From Capilliphycus robustus (GTDB lineage Bacteria; Cyanobacteriota; Cyanobacteriia; Cyanobacteriales; Microcoleaceae): DNA of 64,000 nucleotides. Shown here in pieces: positions 40,123 through 48,873 of the stretch. The notes under the pieces were generated by a model. That model worked only from the letters and a program-made list of their open reading frames with translations. It did no database searches and was not told the origin of the DNA. Position 1 is the first letter of the stretch. Every line of letters starts with the position of its first letter. The position numbers were made by a program, and so were the translations under genes. The stretch spans positions 1 to 64,000 of the forward strand of contig NZ_JAYGHR010000065.1 of NCBI RefSeq assembly GCF_034932365.1, read 5' to 3'.

Positions 40123-41520
40123 ATGGTTTCATTATCAACAGCTTTGCGTCTACCCGCTCCCGATTTGGAAGCATTAAACCAAGGGCGAACTATCTTAATT
40201 ATTGCTGGAATTTTTATTAATCCCGGTAGACAGTTCGCTCTTTATCCCGCAGATACATCATCCAATACCCTCCCAAACGAACAATATTATCGTCCGAATT
40301 TTTTACCAACAGTTCATCAGAGTTTAGCTGAATTGGGTTCGGAAACGGTAACGATAAAAAGTTGGGCAAAATGTGAACTTTGTCAAATCGTTAACGAAGC
40401 AGAACGGTTGGATTTGTTATCTCAGTTAACGGTTTGGACTGAGGAAGCTTTGCATCAAACTTTAGCCAAGCGAGGACATTTTTTTCTAACCTATTTGCGG
40501 GTTTATCAACTGAGTGAACCGTCAGAAATTGCGGTTAATTCTAGTCCCCGTTTTCTTCCTATTTCCCCCGCTTTAACGGTTAGTGAAAATAACCCAATTT
40601 TAAGTAATGACACCTTCGATCAACGATATCGTCAAATTCTCAACCGTCAGCCTCCATTACATCCCGAATTAGAAGAATTACAAACCGCAATTTCTCAGTT
40701 AGCAGTAACTCATTCTGCGGCGAAACAATTCGATGAGCAAATTCAACAATTTATAGGTTGGAAAATGGCAAAAACAACTAAACCTTTACCCGATTGGATT
40801 TCTACAATTAATGAAAAAGGAACAGCAGAAACAGGCGGAAAATATGAAAAAGGAACCGCCTTTGAAAATATCGTTCGTCAAAGTTTAGCGTATTTGGGTT
40901 TTGAGGTTGATACCAATGCAAAAGGGGGTGCAGGTGGGATGGATTTGTATTGTCATAAACCCTATCCAATGGTGGGGGAATGCAAAGCCGGAAAGGGTCT
41001 TGGAAATATGGCGGTTAAAGAATTAGTTGAACTCGGAGGTACTCATCTAGGACAAGAAACATTTATGAACTCAGTAAAGTTAGTTATTGGCCCTGGAAAT
41101 CCAAGTCAAAATTTATTAAAAGCTTCCCAACAATGGAATGTTAGCATTATGAATCCGATGAGTTTACAAAAATTAGTCGAACTTCAAGCAAAATATCCCG
41201 GTTCAGTTAATCTGATTGAACTGAAAGAATATTTGACCGCCGGACAGATTGATGGTAAAATTGATGAATATATTGATAAAGTTAAACAAGACCTTCAACT
41301 GCGAAGCAAAATTATTGAAGCGGTTAAACATTGTCAAGAACAAACAAAGCATAACGCTGTAAAAGTAGATTTAATTTATGGTGCTTGTCTACAATTGAAT
41401 ATCTCTCAACAAAAATTATCAGAAATTTTGATAGAACTGTCATCACCGTTAACGGGTTATTTAGGTCGTGTTGACGGAACTGAGCAATTTTACTTTCTGC
41501 GGGAACTAGAAGTTAATTAA
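40123..41520 (+). CDS. DUF1802 domain fused to a PD-(D/E)XK (Mrr-like) nuclease
   Basis: This is a 465-residue protein. Residues about 1-135 resemble DUF1802 (ALNQGRTILIIAGIFINPGR, SWAKCELCQIVNEAERLDLL, HFFLTYLRVYQL). Residues 240-350 carry a restriction-type nuclease core: YEKGTAFENIVRQSLAYLGF with E248, AKGGAGGMDLYCHKP with D274, and MVGECKAGKGLGNMAVKELV with E286-C-K288. The C-terminal third is helical. A complete PD-(D/E)XK site suggests an active DNase. The 102-base gap to the ATPase gene allows co-transcription. The effector role is inferred from domain content and neighbours. Confidence 0.85.
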   Translation: MVSLSTALRLPAPDLEALNQGRTILIIAGIFINPGRQFALYPADTSSNTLPNEQYYRPNFLPTVHQSLAELGSETVTIKSWAKCELCQIVNEAERLDLLSQLTVWTEEALHQTLAKRGHFFLTYLRVYQLSEPSEIAVNSSPRFLPISPALTVSENNPILSNDTFDQRYRQILNRQPPLHPELEELQTAISQLAVTHSAAKQFDEQIQQFIGWKMAKTTKPLPDWISTINEKGTAETGGKYEKGTAFENIVRQSLAYLGFEVDTNAKGGAGGMDLYCHKPYPMVGECKAGKGLGNMAVKELVELGGTHLGQETFMNSVKLVIGPGNPSQNLLKASQQWNVSIMNPMSLQKLVELQAKYPGSVNLIELKEYLTAGQIDGKIDEYIDKVKQDLQLRSKIIEAVKHCQEQTKHNAVKVDLIYGACLQLNISQQKLSEILIELSSPLTGYLGRVDGTEQFYFLRELEVN

Positions 41521-41529
41521 ACCCCTGTA

Positions 41530-41790
41530 GGGGCGGGTTCCGCAATAACTTCTCGTACTCAGAAATAATTGTGATAAACCCGCCCCACCCCAACAATTAT
41601 AGCGGTGTGTGTTCGGATGAGGTAGAAGCCAAAAACCCGGTTTCTTTAATCATACACATTATCTATTTGAGGAAGCCGTAGAAGAAACCGGGTTTTTTAG
41701 TCTCTACTGAATTCATACCGGGGAAGGGGCGAGTTTATTTAGATTAATTCTAGGTGACAAAATTCACGTCGAACCCGCCCCTACATTTAT
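41530..41790. repeat. Nested dispersed repeats and hairpin terminators
   Basis: GGGGCGGGTT (41530-41539) and AACCCGCCCC (41577-41586) form one inverted repeat. The ATAGCGGTGTGTGTTCGGAT unit (41599-) matches 28201-. AAAAACCCGGTTTCTT (41631-) and AAGAAACCGGGTTTTTT (41682-41698) form a long hairpin that probably ends the nuclease transcript. A further AACCCGCCCC arm lies near 41780. No gene fits in this 288-base gap. Confidence 0.65.
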
Positions 41791-41808
41791 ATAGATCGGT
41801 CTTATTTC

Positions 41809-42375
41809 TCAGTTAATTTCCTGCTTCTGTGGACGGGCTTTGCGGAAAATACCCAACATTTGAATACCTGTCACTAACATAGCAACTAAACTAACCCCAA
41901 CTAATAAAACATAGATCGGTTTAAGCGCTGAACCCAGGTATGATCCCTGATGAATTTTCAGAAGAAAACCGATCTGATCAGAAGATAACCCAAACCAGGC
42001 TTTTCCGAGTCGATAACCAACGCCTGTAATTGCACTAATTGCAAGAGGAAGAAATGCAATAGGAGCGAGAATTTGGTGAAGTCTTCGTTCATTTAGCTTG
42101 ACAGGTTTAGATTGTTTGCGTTGCTTGACCAGGACGAGACCACTTACAATCATTCCTAACAGTCCGAGTCCAACCAACAAAACATAAATAGGAACAATCG
42201 GTTTACCCAAAAAACGTCCTTCATGTAGGAACATCATTAAGTCACCAAATTCATCAGATAAACCAAACCAACTTCTACCAATTCGGTAAGCAACACCTGT
42301 TAAAGCAGAGATCAATAAAGGAATAAACAGAATCGGAGCAATTTTACGGTGAAGTTTTCGTAGATTCATAATCAA
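41809..42375 (-). CDS. PepSY-associated membrane protein with internal duplication
   Basis: This 188-residue protein is built from two copies of one unit of about 90 residues. Each starts with a KLHRKIAPILFIPLLISALT or LHQILAPIAFLPLAISAITG helix with the conserved His, then GVAYRIGRSWFGLS or GVGYRLGKAWFGLS, an H-(E/Q)G-(R/Y) motif, and an IVPIYVLLVGLGLLGMIVSG or LKPIYVLLVGVSLVAMLVTG helix. The four helices with paired histidines suggest a haem- or metal-binding membrane protein of the PepSY-TM type. Substrate or partner unknown. Single gene. Confidence 0.82.
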   Translation of the reverse strand: MIMNLRKLHRKIAPILFIPLLISALTGVAYRIGRSWFGLSDEFGDLMMFLHEGRFLGKPIVPIYVLLVGLGLLGMIVSGLVLVKQRKQSKPVKLNERRLHQILAPIAFLPLAISAITGVGYRLGKAWFGLSSDQIGFLLKIHQGSYLGSALKPIYVLLVGVSLVAMLVTGIQMLGIFRKARPQKQEIN

Positions 42376-42448
42376 AAATATTCTATGTTTGTGTAAGATC
42401 TAGTAAACAGGGAAAAAGTAAAGAACTCGGAAAGAGACTGGGTATCTT

Positions 42449-42967
42449 TCAAGCTTGTGGTAGGTAAACCTGAAAACAACTACCGATTGAGGGTTTACTG
42501 GTAACAATGATTTTGCCGCCGTGACGTTGAGTGATAGTTTTGGCGATCGCTAGCCCTAACCCACAGCCGTCTTCGTATTGACTACGGGCCTGGTCAGCCC
42601 GCCAAAAGCGATCAAAAATATGCGGCAACTGATCGGGGGCAATGCCAATGCCAGTGTCTTCAATACTGACAAGGGCATGAGTTCCCATTCGTTGGAGTGA
42701 AACAATCACCGTCCCACCGGATGGTGTATATTGCAGAGCATTCGTTAAAAGATTAGTGAATAAGCGTTGTAGCTGGGATACATCTCCATAAACCTCAATA
42801 TTAGAGATGAGTTGGGATTTTAGAGAAATCTGGGCTTGTTCGGCGCGATCGCAACAGATCAACTAAATCTTCCCACATCTCATCGAGGCTCAGAGCTTTA
42901 TCTCCCCAAACAATTTAGCGATCGCCTGAGTAATTAGAGAATTGTCCTCCACGAGCAGAATTTTCAT
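42449..42967 (-). pseudogene. Wrecked two-component system: response-regulator start joined to histidine-kinase end
   Basis: From 42967 the minus strand reads MKILLVEDNSLITQAIAKLF, the first beta-strand and helix of a receiver domain with its acidic pair, and then breaks. Downstream frames give SLDEMWEDLVDLL and, from about 42862, a histidine-kinase ATPase domain: N box LQRLFTNLLTNALQYTPSG, VSIEDTGIGIAPDQLPHIFD, and GCGLGLAIAKTITQRHGGKI. The kinase end is intact to SCFQVYLPQA but lacks sensor and dimerisation domains. At least two frame changes separate the parts, so this is a deletion remnant of an RR-HK gene pair. Confidence 0.82.
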
Positions 42968-42972
42968 TTTCC

Positions 42973-43560
42973 TTATTGTTCAGGTTGTTCAAAATTCACT
43001 CGTTCGTAGATTTCCCCTAACGACATCTGTAACTCAACAGATTCTAATGTTAATACTGCATCTTCGCCTTCATAGTCTGTTAACACCCATTTATTATCGT
43101 AATTTTTAGCAAACTGTTTAATATAAAACCTATATTGATCAATTAAAATATATTCTTTAAAACAGGGAATTGAACGATAAAAATCAAACTTATCCCCTTG
43201 ATCATAATCTTTGGTTGATTTTGATAATACCTCTACAATTAACAGGGGATTTGTGACAATATCTCGGCGATTGTCTTGATAAATCGGTTCTCCTTGTATT
43301 ACCATGATATCAGGATAAGTGTAGGTTATATTCTGAGGAATCCATAACTTAACATCACCGATAAAGACCCGATAATCTTTTCCTCGCAGTGCAAACTTTA
43401 GGAATGCTAAAACATTACCTGCGATTTCATTATGATTTGTGCTTCCGCCAGCCATCGGTATAATTTCTCCATTTCGATATTCGTTTCTAAATTCTGCTTT
43501 TTCTTCTAATTCAAGATATTCTTCTGGGGTGTAAGTTTGTTTTTGAGTTTGTGTCACCAT
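42973..43560 (-). CDS. Uma2-family (DUF820) putative nuclease
   Basis: This is a 195-residue protein of a family greatly expanded in cyanobacteria. It starts MVTQTQKQTYTPEEYLELEE and continues with EFRNEYRNGEIIPMAGGSTNHNEI (HNEI motif). YTYPDIMVIQG follows, with the active-site Asp, then NPLLIVEVLSKSTKDYDQGD with the E-x-lysine-type part of the PD-(D/E)XK site, and KEYILIDQYRFYI. An in-frame extension to 43686 is rejected because the family begins near MV-(Q/T). The biological role is unknown. Its end lies 6 bases before the two-component remnant start on the same strand. Confidence 0.9.
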   Translation of the reverse strand: MVTQTQKQTYTPEEYLELEEKAEFRNEYRNGEIIPMAGGSTNHNEIAGNVLAFLKFALRGKDYRVFIGDVKLWIPQNITYTYPDIMVIQGEPIYQDNRRDIVTNPLLIVEVLSKSTKDYDQGDKFDFYRSIPCFKEYILIDQYRFYIKQFAKNYDNKWVLTDYEGEDAVLTLESVELQMSLGEIYERVNFEQPEQ

Positions 43561-43722
43561 CAAACGAACCTCAGTGTTACTTTCTTTTATTATATACAGC
43601 TCGTGCCACAAATTGAACTTTTTGTCAAGCCGAAAAATGCGATCGCAATGTCGAGAAAACCTCACCCGATTTTGAGCAAAAATCACGTTATCTTAAACAG
43701 AAGAAGTCAACTCAATCAACCC

Positions 43723-44418
43723 ATGAAAGGCAAACAAGTCTTACTAACTGGAGGAACAGGGGGTCTCGGCATGGGCGTTACTCCTCTTGTTATTCGCCAG
43801 GGGGCAAAAGTCACAATTCCTTATCGTAGCGAAGTAGAAGTCGAACGTTTAAAAGGCATTCTCACGCCGACTGAATTTGAAACGATTCGATTTGTTTCTG
43901 TTAATCTCACCGAAGAATCTGCCGTTAAACAACTGGTAGAAGATATGGGACGAGTCGATGTTTTAATTCATTTAGTCGGGGGATTTGCGATGGGAAAAGT
44001 TCACGAATATAGCTATGAAAACTGGAAAAAAGACTTTGATTTAAACCTACATACAACATTCTTGGTTTGCAAATATAGCCTCGCTAAAATGTTGCAAAAT
44101 GGCTATGGGCGTATTGTCACTGTGGGTTCACGAGGCGCTGTACAACCGGGGGCGCAACTGGCATCCTATTGTGCATCAAAAGCGGGTGTTGTTGCTTTAA
44201 CTCAGTCTATCGCCGAGGAAACCAAAGGCATGAATATCACCGCTAATACTGTCCTTCCCAGTGTTATTGATACGCCGACTAACCGAGAAGCAATGGGGGA
44301 CGCCAACGCCAACCAATGGGTCAAACCCGAGTCCATTGGAGAAGTGATTTGTTTCCTGGCCTCCGTTGCCGCCCAAGATATTCGAGGCGCAACTGTTCCG
44401 GTTTATGGCAATATTTAA
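43723..44418 (+). CDS. Short-chain dehydrogenase/reductase (SDR)
   Basis: This 231-residue NAD(P)-dependent oxidoreductase starts MKGKQVLLTGGTGGLGMGVT, with the TG-GGLG nucleotide loop. It has NVL-type DVLIHLVGGFAMGK, the catalytic Ser in GRIVTVGSRGA, and YCASKAGVVAL with Tyr and Lys. Its C-terminus ends RGATVPVYGNI. An upstream start at 43537 would add 62 residues that overlap the divergent Uma2 gene and lack family similarity. Substrate unknown. Single gene. Confidence 0.9.
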   Translation: MKGKQVLLTGGTGGLGMGVTPLVIRQGAKVTIPYRSEVEVERLKGILTPTEFETIRFVSVNLTEESAVKQLVEDMGRVDVLIHLVGGFAMGKVHEYSYENWKKDFDLNLHTTFLVCKYSLAKMLQNGYGRIVTVGSRGAVQPGAQLASYCASKAGVVALTQSIAEETKGMNITANTVLPSVIDTPTNREAMGDANANQWVKPESIGEVICFLASVAAQDIRGATVPVYGNI

Positions 44419-44612
44419 AATAGAGAAAAAATCGTCAAGATGCAAGATGTTGAAGAATGATATCGAGCAATTTCTATGATTGAAAACAGACCTTTGTCTA
44501 TTCAATCCTCGATCATCAAAGCCTTTAAACAAATCTTGTTAAATTTATGCGATTTCTTCTCAGTCTAAAGATAGACGGATACGGTGCATCAAACCCATTA
44601 ACCTTGTAGAAG

Positions 44613-44694
44613 TTGCCAAAACGTTGACAATTTCCAAACATAGCTAGGGTAGATTAAACCTAATTTTTTGAAAATTGCCAAAAGTTTAGCAATT
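44613..44694 (+). promoter_or_regulatory. Direct repeats upstream of ftsH
   Basis: TTGCCAAAACGTTGACAATT (44613-44632) and TTGCCAAAAGTTTAGCAATT (44675-44694) are near-identical 20-mers spaced 62 bases apart. The second ends 38 bases before the ATG at 44733. The first contains TTGACA, and TAGGGT/TAGATT sequences follow, so promoter and operator may overlap. No gene is seen in the 44419-44732 gap. Confidence 0.5.
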
Positions 44695-44732
44695 GATACA
44701 CCCAAAAAAATCGACCACACAACAGAAAAACT

Positions 44733-46640
44733 ATGGCAGTCAAAGACGAAAAACCAAAATTTCCGAATAATATCCCCCTGGGAAGTATCTTGTTATGGTT
44801 AGCAGGTTTAGTCTTGCTAGTCAATACCTTTTTACCCAGTTTATTCGGACAAAATATTCCCCGTGTTCCCTATAGCCTATTCATTGAACAGGTCGAAGAC
44901 GGAAAAGTAACTCAAGCTTACATTGACCAAACTCAAATTCGTTATCAACTCAAACCCCAAGGCGAGGAAGAAAAACCACAAGTTCTGTCTACAACGCCGA
45001 TTTTTGACCTGGAACTTCCCAAACGTTTAGAAGCCAAAAACGTACAATTTGCAGCCGCCCCGCCTCCTCAGAGTAACTGGTTTACTACATTACTTGGTTG
45101 GGTGGTTCCCCCGTTAATTTTTGTGGGAATTTGGATTGGGATTGGCCGCTTTTTACAAAGTCGGGGAGGCGGTGGTTTTGGAGGGCCGCAAGGAGCGCTT
45201 TCGATTAGTAAAAGTAAGGCAAAAGTTTACGTTGAAAACGAATCAACCCGCGTCACCTTTAAAGATGTTGCAGGCGTAGAAGAAGCCAAAGCCGAACTCG
45301 AAGAAGTGGTCGAATTTTTGAAATCTCCCCAACGGTTTACTCAAATTGGGGCGCGTATTCCCAAAGGTGTGTTACTCGTTGGCCCGCCCGGAACAGGTAA
45401 AACCTTGATGGCGAAAGCCGTAGCCGGAGAAGCGGGAGTTCCCTTTTTTAGCATTTCCGGTTCTGAGTTTGTCGAATTATTTGTTGGGGCGGGTGCGGCG
45501 CGAGTTCGAGACTTATTTGAACAGGCGAAAAAGAAAGCCCCTTGTATTATTTTCATTGATGAATTAGACGCCATTGGTCGGTCTCGAAATGCCGGGGGTA
45601 TGTACGGGGGAAATGATGAACGCGAACAAACCCTCAACCAATTATTAACTGAAATGGATGGGTTTGCTGCCGGACAAGCAACGGTTATTGTGTTAGCTGC
45701 AACCAACCGCCCGGAAATTCTTGACCCCGCTTTGTTACGTCCCGGACGTTTTGACCGACAAGTTTTAGTAGACCGCCCCGACTTGAGTGGACGTCTGCAA
45801 ATTTTGGAAATTTACGCCCAGAAAGTGAAACTGGGTAGTGATGTTAACCTCAGAGCAACTGCCGCTAGAACTCCTGGTTTTTCTGGGGCTGACTTATCGA
45901 ACCTCGTCAACGAAGCCGCCCTGTTAGCCGCCCGTCGTCGTCAGGAAACCGTCGCCCAAGAAGACTTTTCCGAAGCCATTGAACGAGTTGTCGCCGGGTT
46001 AGAGAAGAAAAGCCGGGTTCTCAACGAAAAAGAGAAGAAAATTGTTGCTTACCACGAAGTTGGTCATGCGTTAGTCGCGGCGGCTGTGGGTGACTCGAAG
46101 AAAATTGCTAAAATTTCCATTGTCCCTCGTGGGATGGCGGCTTTGGGTTATACGCTGCAACTGCCGACTGAAGACCGTTTCTTGATGAGTGCCGAAGAAA
46201 TTCAAGCCGAAATTGCCACGCTATTGGGTGGACGTTCCGCCGAGGAAGTTGTGTTTGGCAGTATTACCACTGGGGCGGCTAATGACCTACAACGGGCAAC
46301 AGACCTGGCTGAACGCATGGTGACAATGTACGGCATGAGTAAGGTGTTGGGGCCGCTTGCCTATGAAAAAGGACAACAAAATAGTTTTCTAGGCGATAAT
46401 ATGATGATGAACCCCCGTCGTAATGTCAGCGACGACACAGCAAAAGCGATTGATGCGGAAGTCAAAGGTATTGTTGAATCTGCCCATAACAAAGCCCTGA
46501 ATATTCTCAAAAATAATCGGGATTTATTGGAAACCATTGCCCAAAAAATCCTGGATATTGAGGTGATTGAAGGGGATGAGTTGCAAAATTTCTTGAATCA
46601 GATTCAATTTGAACACAAAAAAACTGCAACGATTGCTTAG
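44733..46640 (+). CDS. ftsH: FtsH ATP-dependent zinc metalloprotease (first of a tandem pair)
   Basis: This is a 635-residue membrane AAA protease that degrades membrane proteins, in cyanobacteria including damaged photosystem II subunits. Membrane segments lie at about 16-35 and 118-140 with a lumenal or periplasmic domain between. Walker A is GPPGTGKT at 217-224, Walker B is IIFIDELDAIG, the second region of homology is LRPGRFDR, and the zinc site is HEVGH at 441-445, with the third ligand Asp in AANDLQRATDLAE. Length and termini are normal. The N-terminal RVPYSLFIEQVEDGKV region is of cyanobacterial type. A paralogue follows on the same strand. Confidence 0.96.
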   Translation: MAVKDEKPKFPNNIPLGSILLWLAGLVLLVNTFLPSLFGQNIPRVPYSLFIEQVEDGKVTQAYIDQTQIRYQLKPQGEEEKPQVLSTTPIFDLELPKRLEAKNVQFAAAPPPQSNWFTTLLGWVVPPLIFVGIWIGIGRFLQSRGGGGFGGPQGALSISKSKAKVYVENESTRVTFKDVAGVEEAKAELEEVVEFLKSPQRFTQIGARIPKGVLLVGPPGTGKTLMAKAVAGEAGVPFFSISGSEFVELFVGAGAARVRDLFEQAKKKAPCIIFIDELDAIGRSRNAGGMYGGNDEREQTLNQLLTEMDGFAAGQATVIVLAATNRPEILDPALLRPGRFDRQVLVDRPDLSGRLQILEIYAQKVKLGSDVNLRATAARTPGFSGADLSNLVNEAALLAARRRQETVAQEDFSEAIERVVAGLEKKSRVLNEKEKKIVAYHEVGHALVAAAVGDSKKIAKISIVPRGMAALGYTLQLPTEDRFLMSAEEIQAEIATLLGGRSAEEVVFGSITTGAANDLQRATDLAERMVTMYGMSKVLGPLAYEKGQQNSFLGDNMMMNPRRNVSDDTAKAIDAEVKGIVESAHNKALNILKNNRDLLETIAQKILDIEVIEGDELQNFLNQIQFEHKKTATIA

Positions 46641-46665
46641 AATAATAAGAGTAGGGGTTTACATC

Positions 46666-46920
46666 TAGCCCCCCTTGAAAATTAGATCCCCCCTAGCCCC
46701 CCTTGAAAATTAGATCCCCCCTAGCCCCCCTTGAAAATTAGATCCCCCCTAGCCCCCCCTTCAAAAGGGGGGAACTGAACTTAAAAGTCACCCTTTTACC
46801 CCCATTATTGGGGGTCACGGGGGCGGGGGATTTAGGGGGATCTCACCTCCGATTAAAATCGAGGGAACTGAACTTAAAAGTCACCCTTTTTAATGGGGAT
46901 TTAGGGGGATAAAACCCCTA
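46666..46920. repeat. Tandem 28-bp C-rich repeats and C-run/G-run palindromes
   Basis: Three exact copies of a 28-bp unit (TAGCCCCCCTTGAAAATTAG plus ATCCCCCC) lie at 46666-46693, 46694-46721 and 46722-46749. A partial fourth follows, then CCCCCCTTCAAAAGGGGGG. ACTGAACTTAAAAGTCACCC occurs twice (about 46784 and 46868), and CCCCCATTATTGGGGG lies between. This spacer separates the two ftsH genes and has no coding capacity. Confidence 0.9.
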
Positions 46921-46948
46921 CTGATTCTCCGCTACCCCTAAACTTGCA

Positions 46949-48796
46949 ATGAGTATTAAAAAAAAGAAATCTCGATTCCCAGACTCCCAACAAATTGGTA
47001 AAATATTATTAATTATTTCCGGTCTTTTATTTGCAGCTTATTTGATTTTACCTCGTCAACAACGAGTGCCGCGTGTTCCCTACAGTATTTTTATTCAACA
47101 ACTCGAAAACAAGCAAGTTGCCGGGGTGCAGGTGGGGGATAATGAAATTCGCTATCGCCTCAAAGGAGAAAAGCAAGATGAGTTAGGGCCATTACTCTCA
47201 ACTACGCCGATTTTTGACCCCGATTTAGCCAAACGTTTACAACAAAATAATGTTGTTTTTCAAGCGGCACCGCCTCCGAAAAATAGTGGCTTATATGTGC
47301 TGTTGAGTTGGATTATTCCGCCGTTAATTTTAGTCGCAGCCTTTCAGTTTTTAGGAAAACGGGATTCAGGAGGTTCCCTGTCAATTCGTAAAAGTAAGGC
47401 GAAAGTTTATGTTGAGGGGGCTTCTGATAAAATTACCTTTGCTGATGTTGCTGGCGTTGAAGAAGCCAAAACTGAACTCGCGGAAATTGTTGATTTCCTC
47501 AAAAATCCTAAACGATATACCGAAATTGGGGCAAGAATTCCTAAAGGTGTATTGTTAGTTGGGCCGCCCGGAACAGGTAAAACGTTGATGGCGAAAGCGG
47601 TAGCTGGAGAGGCGGGAGTTCCCTTTTTTAGTATTTCTGCTTCGGAGTTTGTAGAATTATTTGTCGGGACGGGCGCGGCACGGGTTAGAGATTTATTTGA
47701 ACAGGCGAAAAAGAAGGCTCCTTGTATTATTTTTATTGATGAATTAGACGCTATTGGTAAGTCAAGAAGTAGTGGCGGGATGCAAAGTGGTAGCAGCGAT
47801 GAACGGGAACAAACCCTCAATCAATTGTTAACAGAAATGGATGGGTTTACCGTTGGAGATCAGACAGTCATTGTACTCGCCGCAACCAACCGCCCAGAAG
47901 CATTAGATGCGGCGTTATTAAGACCGGGAAGGTTTGACCGACAGGTATTAGTTGACCGTCCAGATTTGGCGGGGCGTAAAGCCGTTTTAGAGATTTATGC
48001 GAAAAAAGTTAAACTGGGAGAAGATATTGATTTACATCAAATTGCTACCCAAACTCCCGGTTTTGGCGGTGCAGATTTAGCCAATTTAGTTAATGAAGCG
48101 GCATTATTAGCAGCCAGAAATCAACGTAAAACTGTTGCCCAAAAAGATTTTAAAGAAGCGATAGAACGAGTCGTTGCCGGGTTAGAAAAAAGAAGTCGGG
48201 TTCTCAATGAAAAAGAGAAGAAAATTGTTGCTTATCACGAAGTGGGTCATGCGATTATTGGGGCGTTAATGCCGGGTGGTGGAAAGGTGGCTAAAATTTC
48301 GATAGTTCCGCGTGGAATGGGGGCGTTAGGCTATACGTTAAAGCTGCCAACAGAAGACCGATTTTTGATGGATGAAACCGAATTTCGCGAACAAATTGCC
48401 ACTTTATTAGGCGGACGGGCGGCTGAAGAAATAGTCTTTCAACGGGTCACAAACGGGGCTTCTGATGACCTGCAACGGGCGACAGACCTAGCCGAACGGA
48501 TGGTAACAACCTACGGCATGAGTCAGGTTTTAGGGCCGTTAGCCTATGGGAAAGGGGGCAAAGCGAGTTTCTTAGGAAATGAATCCAATAGTCGTCGAAA
48601 TATGAGTGAAAAAACAGCCGAAGCGATTGATTTAGAAGTTAAAGAAATTGTGAATGCTGCCCATCACTTGGCGTTGGATATTTTAAAGAAAAATCGCGCT
48701 TTGTTAGATGAAATAGCTAATCAGTTATTAGCAACAGAAGTCGTCGAAGGGGAAGAATTACAAGCTTGGCTGGATCGGGTTCAGCCCCTCAATTAA
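46949..48796 (+). CDS. ftsH: FtsH ATP-dependent zinc metalloprotease (second of a tandem pair)
   Basis: This 615-residue paralogue of the preceding gene has the same layout: membrane segments near 17-35 and 110-132, Walker A GPPGTGKT, IIFIDELDAIG, LRPGRFDR, HEVGH, and ASDDLQRATDLAE as third-ligand region. It is shorter in the glycine-rich linker after the second membrane segment and differs in the lumenal domain. The two products could form hetero-hexamers, as known for cyanobacterial FtsH pairs; this is an inference. The codon use and sequence divergence indicate an old duplication, not a recent one. Confidence 0.95.
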   Translation: MSIKKKKSRFPDSQQIGKILLIISGLLFAAYLILPRQQRVPRVPYSIFIQQLENKQVAGVQVGDNEIRYRLKGEKQDELGPLLSTTPIFDPDLAKRLQQNNVVFQAAPPPKNSGLYVLLSWIIPPLILVAAFQFLGKRDSGGSLSIRKSKAKVYVEGASDKITFADVAGVEEAKTELAEIVDFLKNPKRYTEIGARIPKGVLLVGPPGTGKTLMAKAVAGEAGVPFFSISASEFVELFVGTGAARVRDLFEQAKKKAPCIIFIDELDAIGKSRSSGGMQSGSSDEREQTLNQLLTEMDGFTVGDQTVIVLAATNRPEALDAALLRPGRFDRQVLVDRPDLAGRKAVLEIYAKKVKLGEDIDLHQIATQTPGFGGADLANLVNEAALLAARNQRKTVAQKDFKEAIERVVAGLEKRSRVLNEKEKKIVAYHEVGHAIIGALMPGGGKVAKISIVPRGMGALGYTLKLPTEDRFLMDETEFREQIATLLGGRAAEEIVFQRVTNGASDDLQRATDLAERMVTTYGMSQVLGPLAYGKGGKASFLGNESNSRRNMSEKTAEAIDLEVKEIVNAAHHLALDILKKNRALLDEIANQLLATEVVEGEELQAWLDRVQPLN

Positions 48797-48873
48797 GAGA
48801 ATTTGATTAATTTGTTTTCAGAGAAATTAACAAGGGGTAAAATAGTAGAAAAGAATAGGTTGAATTTGATGTC

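Noticed and set aside
43537..43722. N-terminal extension of the SDR gene
   Set aside because: It overlaps the start of the divergent Uma2 gene and has no SDR similarity; the family start is at 43723.
46666..46775. 28-bp repeats resembling CRISPR repeats
   Set aside because: The copies are directly adjacent without unique spacers and are of low complexity; no cas genes are near.
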